Assembly: GCA_963816955.1 (NCBI GenBank)
Contig: CAWFME010000006.1
Span: 62,001 to 126,000 of the forward strand
Source of the DNA: DATFQI01 sp963816955
Lineage (GTDB): Bacteria > Actinomycetota > Thermoleophilia > Solirubrobacterales > Solirubrobacteraceae
Length of the DNA stretch: 64,000 nt
Direction: 5' to 3'
The notes below the pieces were generated by a model. That model worked only from the letters and a program-made list of their open reading frames with translations. It ran no database searches and was not told the origin of the DNA. A program made the translations under genes and the position numbers. This document shows, in pieces, positions 60,709-64,000 of the stretch. Positions within the stretch are counted from its first letter, which is position 1. Every line of letters begins with the position of its first letter.

Positions 60709-61898
60709 TGAACCGCGAGGTCGTCGTCACCGGAGTCGGCGCCGTCACGCCCCTGGGCGTCGGTGCGCGCACGCTCTATGAGCGCTGGCGCGCCGGGGCC
60801 TCGGGCATCGAGGACGGCGTCGGCCGAGCCACCGAGTTCGATCCCACCGAGCACCTCTCCAAGAAGGAGGTGCGCCGTGCCGACCGCTTCACGCAGTTCG
60901 CCCTCGTCTCCTCCGACGAGGCGCTGCGCGAGGCGGGCTGGGACGAGGAGCTGCCCTACGACGCCGACCGCATCGGCTGCCTGATCGGCACCGGCATCGG
61001 CGGCATCGGCACGCTGGAGCACGGCAAGGAGGTGCTGCTGGAGAAGGGCGCCCGCGCCGTCTCCCCGCTCGCCGTCCCGCTGATGATGGGCAACGCCGCC
61101 GCCGGCGCCGTGGCCATGCGCCACGGGATCCGCGGCCAGTCCTACTCGATCCTGAGCGCCTGCGCCGCGGGCGCGCACTCGATCGGCGCCGCCGCGCGGA
61201 TGATCCAGACCGGCGATGCCGACGCGGTCGTCACCGGCGGCTCGGAGGCCGCGCTGACCCCGCTCGCCACCGCCGCGTTCGCCGCGCTCGACGCGCTGTC
61301 GGAGAAGGGCGTCTCGCGCCCGTTCGACGCCCAGCGCGACGGCTTCGTGATGGGCGAGGGCGGCGCCGTGCTGATCCTCGAGGACGCCGAGAAGGCCCGC
61401 GCCCGCGGCGCCACGATCCTCGGCCGGATCGCGGGCTACGGCGCGAGCTCGGACGCCCACCACCTGACCGCCCCGCGCCCGGACGGCGCCGGCGCCGTGC
61501 AGGCGATGAAGCGCGCGCTCGAGGACTCGGGCTTCGGCCCGCAGGACGTCGTGTATGTCAACGCGCACGGCACCTCGACCCCGCTCAACGACCGTGCGGA
61601 GACCGTCGCCATCAAGGACGTGCTCGGCAACGACGTCCCGGTCAGCTCGCTCAAGAGCTCGATCGGGCACCTGCTCGGCGCCGCCGGCGCCGTGGAGGCC
61701 GTCGCGACGCTGCTGGCGATGCGCGACCGCGTCGCCCCGCCGACGCTCAACTACGAGCAGCCCGACGAGGGGCTGGACCTCGATTACGTCCCCAACGAGG
61801 CGCGCACGCTCGACGTCAACGGCCACCCCGCCGTCGCCCTGTCGAACGCGTTCGGCTTCGGCGGCCACAACGCCGTCCTGTGCCTGGAGGCCCCATGA
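60708..61898 (+). CDS. fabF: Beta-ketoacyl-ACP synthase II
   Basis: A 396-residue condensing enzyme for chain elongation. VVVTGVGAVTPLGVG is the usual start; LSACAAGAHSIGAA contains the catalytic Cys (near 151); VNAHGTSTPLNDRAET carries the first His (near 285), KSSIGHLLGAAGAVEAV the second (near 321). It is slightly shorter than E. coli FabF (413). It overlaps the carboxyltransferase gene by 4 nt. Confidence 0.95.
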   Translation: MNREVVVTGVGAVTPLGVGARTLYERWRAGASGIEDGVGRATEFDPTEHLSKKEVRRADRFTQFALVSSDEALREAGWDEELPYDADRIGCLIGTGIGGIGTLEHGKEVLLEKGARAVSPLAVPLMMGNAAAGAVAMRHGIRGQSYSILSACAAGAHSIGAAARMIQTGDADAVVTGGSEAALTPLATAAFAALDALSEKGVSRPFDAQRDGFVMGEGGAVLILEDAEKARARGATILGRIAGYGASSDAHHLTAPRPDGAGAVQAMKRALEDSGFGPQDVVYVNAHGTSTPLNDRAETVAIKDVLGNDVPVSSLKSSIGHLLGAAGAVEAVATLLAMRDRVAPPTLNYEQPDEGLDLDYVPNEARTLDVNGHPAVALSNAFGFGGHNAVLCLEAP

Positions 61899-63340
61899 CA
61901 GTCCAGCTCGAGACCACGGAGAAGCTCAGTCCGATCGAGCGCCTCGAGGCGCTCTGCGACCGCGGCTCGCTGACGCTCCTGCGCAGCGACGTGCGGTCGC
62001 GCCGCATGGGGGAGAAGTCGCGCGCCGGCGACGGCGTGATCGCCGGCGCCGGCCGCGTCGACGGCCGCCCGGTCTTCTGTTACGCGCAGGACCCGTCCTA
62101 CCTCGGCGGCTCGCTCGGCGAGCAGCACGCCGACTCGATCGTGCGCGTGCTGCGGCTGGCCGGCCGCGCCGGCGCGCCCGTCGTGGGCTTCATCGAGTCC
62201 GGCGGCGCGCGCATGCAGGAGGGCCTGGCGGCGCTCGCCGGCTACGCCCGCATCTTCCAGGAGCACGTGCGCCTGAGCGGCAAGATCCCGCAGATCTCCG
62301 TGATCTGCGGCGCCTCCGCCGGAGGCGGCTCCTACTCGCCCGCCCTGACCGACTTCGTCGTCATGACCAAGCGCGGGAACATGTTCCTGACCGGCCCGGC
62401 CGTCGTCCGCGACGTGATGGGCGAGGACGTCAGCGCCGCCGACCTCGGCGGCTACAAGGTCCACGAGCGCAACGGCGTGGCGCACTTCGTCGCCGACGAC
62501 GACTCCGACGCCGCGCTGCTCGTGCGCGACCTGATCGACCACCTGCCCAGCTCGGACAACGAGCGCGCGCCGCGCTGGCGCTCCTCGGACCCCGTCGGCT
62601 ACGACGCCGGCGAGCCCGTTCCGGAGGACGAGCGCAAGGTCTACGACGTGCGCGACGTGATCCGCGGGATCGTCGACGGCGGGCGGCTGCTCGAGTACGG
62701 CGAGCGCTGGGCGCGCAACATCGTCTGCGGCTTCGCCCGGCTCGACGGCCGCAGCGTCGGCGTGATCGCCAACCAGCCCAAGTACCTGGGCGGCGTGCTC
62801 GACGCCGAATCGGCGTCCAAGGCCGCGCGCTTCGTGCGCACCTGCAACGCGTTCGGCCTGCCGCTCGTCGTGCTCGTCGACACGCCCGGCTTCATGCCCG
62901 GCACCAAGCAGGAGCAGGGCGGCGTGATCCGCCACGGCGCCAAGCTCGTGCACGCGTTCTCCGAGGCCTCCGTGCCGAAGGTGACCGTGGTGCTGCGCAA
63001 GGCGTTCGGCGGCGCGTTCATCGCCATGAACTCGCGCGACCTCGGCGCGGACTACGTGTTCGCCTGGCCGCGCGCGACGCTCGGCGTGATGGGCGCCAAG
63101 CAGGCCGTCGGGATCGTCAACCGGCGCGACATCGCCGCCGCCGACGACCCCGAGGCCATGCGCAACGAGTTCGCCGAGCGCTACACGACCGAGCACCTGA
63201 CCTCGAACATCGCCGCCGCGGAGGGCTACGTGGACGAGGTCATCCCTCCGTCCGACACCCGCCGCCGGCTCGGCGAGGCCCTGACCACCTTGGATGCCAT
63301 CGCGTCCCCGACACAGGGAGTGAGGAACATCCCCCTATGA
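61895..63340 (+). CDS. Acyl-CoA carboxyltransferase beta subunit (PccB/AccD type)
   Basis: A 481-residue carboxyltransferase. It has both halves of the crotonase fold: the N-domain (GFIESGGARMQEGLAALAGYARIF; ICGASAGGGSYSPALTDFVVM) and the C-domain (VVLVDTPGFMPGTKQEQGGVIRHGAKLVHAFSEASVPKVTVVLRKAFGGAFIAMNS). It transfers CO2 from carboxybiotin to acetyl- or propionyl-CoA, and its place in this operon suggests malonyl-CoA supply for fatty-acid synthesis. The biotin carboxylase partner is not in the window. Slightly short of the usual 510-540 residues of PccB. ATGA overlaps on both sides. Confidence 0.92.
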   Translation: MTVQLETTEKLSPIERLEALCDRGSLTLLRSDVRSRRMGEKSRAGDGVIAGAGRVDGRPVFCYAQDPSYLGGSLGEQHADSIVRVLRLAGRAGAPVVGFIESGGARMQEGLAALAGYARIFQEHVRLSGKIPQISVICGASAGGGSYSPALTDFVVMTKRGNMFLTGPAVVRDVMGEDVSAADLGGYKVHERNGVAHFVADDDSDAALLVRDLIDHLPSSDNERAPRWRSSDPVGYDAGEPVPEDERKVYDVRDVIRGIVDGGRLLEYGERWARNIVCGFARLDGRSVGVIANQPKYLGGVLDAESASKAARFVRTCNAFGLPLVVLVDTPGFMPGTKQEQGGVIRHGAKLVHAFSEASVPKVTVVLRKAFGGAFIAMNSRDLGADYVFAWPRATLGVMGAKQAVGIVNRRDIAAADDPEAMRNEFAERYTTEHLTSNIAAAEGYVDEVIPPSDTRRRLGEALTTLDAIASPTQGVRNIPL

Positions 63341-63837
63341 GCCTGAACTGGAGCTGTCCATTCGAGGAGCTGGAGGCCGGACAGGCCTTCGCCACCCGCG
63401 GGCGCACCGTCACCGAGGCCGACGTCGTCGGCTTCGCGGCATTGACCGGCGACTGGCACCCGCAGCACACCGACGCCGTCTGGGCCGCGCAGTCCGCGTT
63501 CGGCGAGCGCATCGCCCACGGACTCTTCGTCCTCTCGCTGGCGGGCGGGCTCGTCCCGTTCGACCCCGACCGCGTGGTCGCGCTGCGGCGCGTCGGCGAC
63601 GTCGTCTTCAAGCGCCCCGTCAAGCTCGGCGACACGCTGCGCGTGAACGGCAAGGTGCTGGAGACCAGCGACGTCGGCGACGAGGCCGGCCTGGTCGGCT
63701 TCGCCTGGAGCGTCGTCAACCAGGACGAGCGCGTGGTCGCCCGTGCGCGGGTCGACGTGCTCTGGCGCCGCGACGGCGCCGCCTCCGAGCTCGACGACGC
63801 GTACGCCGTCAACGGCTTCGTCCCGATCCCGCTCTGA
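63337..63837 (+). CDS. MaoC-like hydratase/dehydratase
   Basis: A 166-residue hot-dog fold protein. AALTGDWHPQHTDAVWAAQSAFGERIAHG (about 30-58) keeps the catalytic Asp and His of R-specific hydratases (the usual GDxNPxH has His in place of Asn). Its place between the condensing enzymes and enoyl reductase suggests it does the 3-hydroxyacyl-ACP dehydration normally done by FabZ, as in the mycobacterial HadB; this is inference. It overlaps both neighbours. Confidence 0.88.
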   Translation: MSLNWSCPFEELEAGQAFATRGRTVTEADVVGFAALTGDWHPQHTDAVWAAQSAFGERIAHGLFVLSLAGGLVPFDPDRVVALRRVGDVVFKRPVKLGDTLRVNGKVLETSDVGDEAGLVGFAWSVVNQDERVVARARVDVLWRRDGAASELDDAYAVNGFVPIPL

Positions 63838-64000
63838 TGGGCCTGCTCGACGGAAAGAAGCTCGTCATCACGGGCGTCATCAACCGCGAGTCGATCGCGT
63901 TCGAGGTCGCGCGCCAGGCCCAGCTGGCAGGCGCGGAGATCGTGCTGACCGGCTTCGGCCGCGCCAAGCGGATGACCGAGCGCTCCGCCGCCCGGCTGCC
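63837..64000 (+). CDS. fabI: Enoyl-ACP reductase, N-terminal part
   Basis: The window ends inside this gene. About 54 residues are visible: MGLLDGKKLVITGVIN, then RESIAFEVARQAQLAGAEIVLTGFGRAKR, which is the FabI/InhA-type short-chain dehydrogenase start (GxxxxxS/IA nucleotide site). It reduces enoyl-ACP in the last elongation step. The start ATG overlaps the MaoC stop (TGATG). Confidence 0.9.
   Translation, partial: MGLLDGKKLVITGVINRESIAFEVARQAQLAGAEIVLTGFGRAKRMTERSAARL

Overview
This is a very GC-rich, gene-dense bacterial chromosome segment. GTG starts are frequent, 4-nt ATGA/GTGA stop-start overlaps are common, and intergenic gaps are short. The gene content (RecBCD, DUF4031, DUF1707 and DUF4097 proteins, MEDS/anti-sigma ATPases, many histidine kinases, a GlgC and a PccB-type carboxyltransferase inside a type II fatty-acid operon) suggests an actinobacterium, most likely Thermoleophilia/Solirubrobacterales. 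That placement is inference from gene content. I see no tRNA, rRNA, CRISPR array, prophage or insertion sequence.

Layout. 1-5.1 kb: the end of an unknown gene, a secreted matrixin-like protease, a cytochrome P450 with a coupled small protein, a methyltransferase, and a NERD-domain membrane protein next to a perfect 22-bp inverted repeat. 5.1-15.2 kb: recC-recB-recD (recC has two frameshifts), DUF4031 and glgC. 15.2-21.5 kb: small regulatory and secreted proteins, a HhH-GPD DNA-repair protein, a GH38 alpha-mannosidase, a broken VOC gene and a YceH-like protein. 21.5-26 kb: a minus-strand operon HD-phosphohydrolase/kup/pyk/small ORF (potassium and glycolysis). 26-34 kb: a GGDEF-like fragment, MOSC protein, asparagine synthetase, and a cytochrome bd operon bracketed by a MEDS-ATPase and a Ser/Thr kinase. 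34-44 kb: RNase H, a frameshifted RecB-like nuclease/helicase, an ECF sigma factor with anti-sigma-like partner, a hybrid histidine kinase, an aromatic amino-acid decarboxylase and an FMN-dependent hydroxyacid oxidase. 44-49 kb: a translationally coupled operon of DUF4097 protein, histidine kinase and two substrate-binding lipoproteins. 49-57.6 kb: a FUSC protein, a GCS2 ligase, a second Ser/Thr kinase, secreted proteins, a PQQ-type sugar dehydrogenase and a GAF-histidine kinase/LuxR pair. 57.8-64 kb: the fatty-acid operon fabD-fabH-fabG-acpP-fabF-carboxyltransferase-MaoC-fabI, cut by the window end.

Three things stand out. First, short palindromic elements are dispersed between genes; one hairpin family beginning TAAGGGGACAGG occurs four times at three loci, and in two places its TAA is the stop codon of the preceding gene. 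Second, several genes are broken by single-base shifts or internal deletions (recC twice, the nuclease/helicase once or twice, two VOC genes), which means either sequence error in GC-rich runs or real decay. Third, some operons combine signalling proteins with transport or respiration in ways that look worth testing: two binding lipoproteins with a histidine kinase but no ABC permease, and cytochrome bd with a kinase and an anti-sigma-type ATPase.
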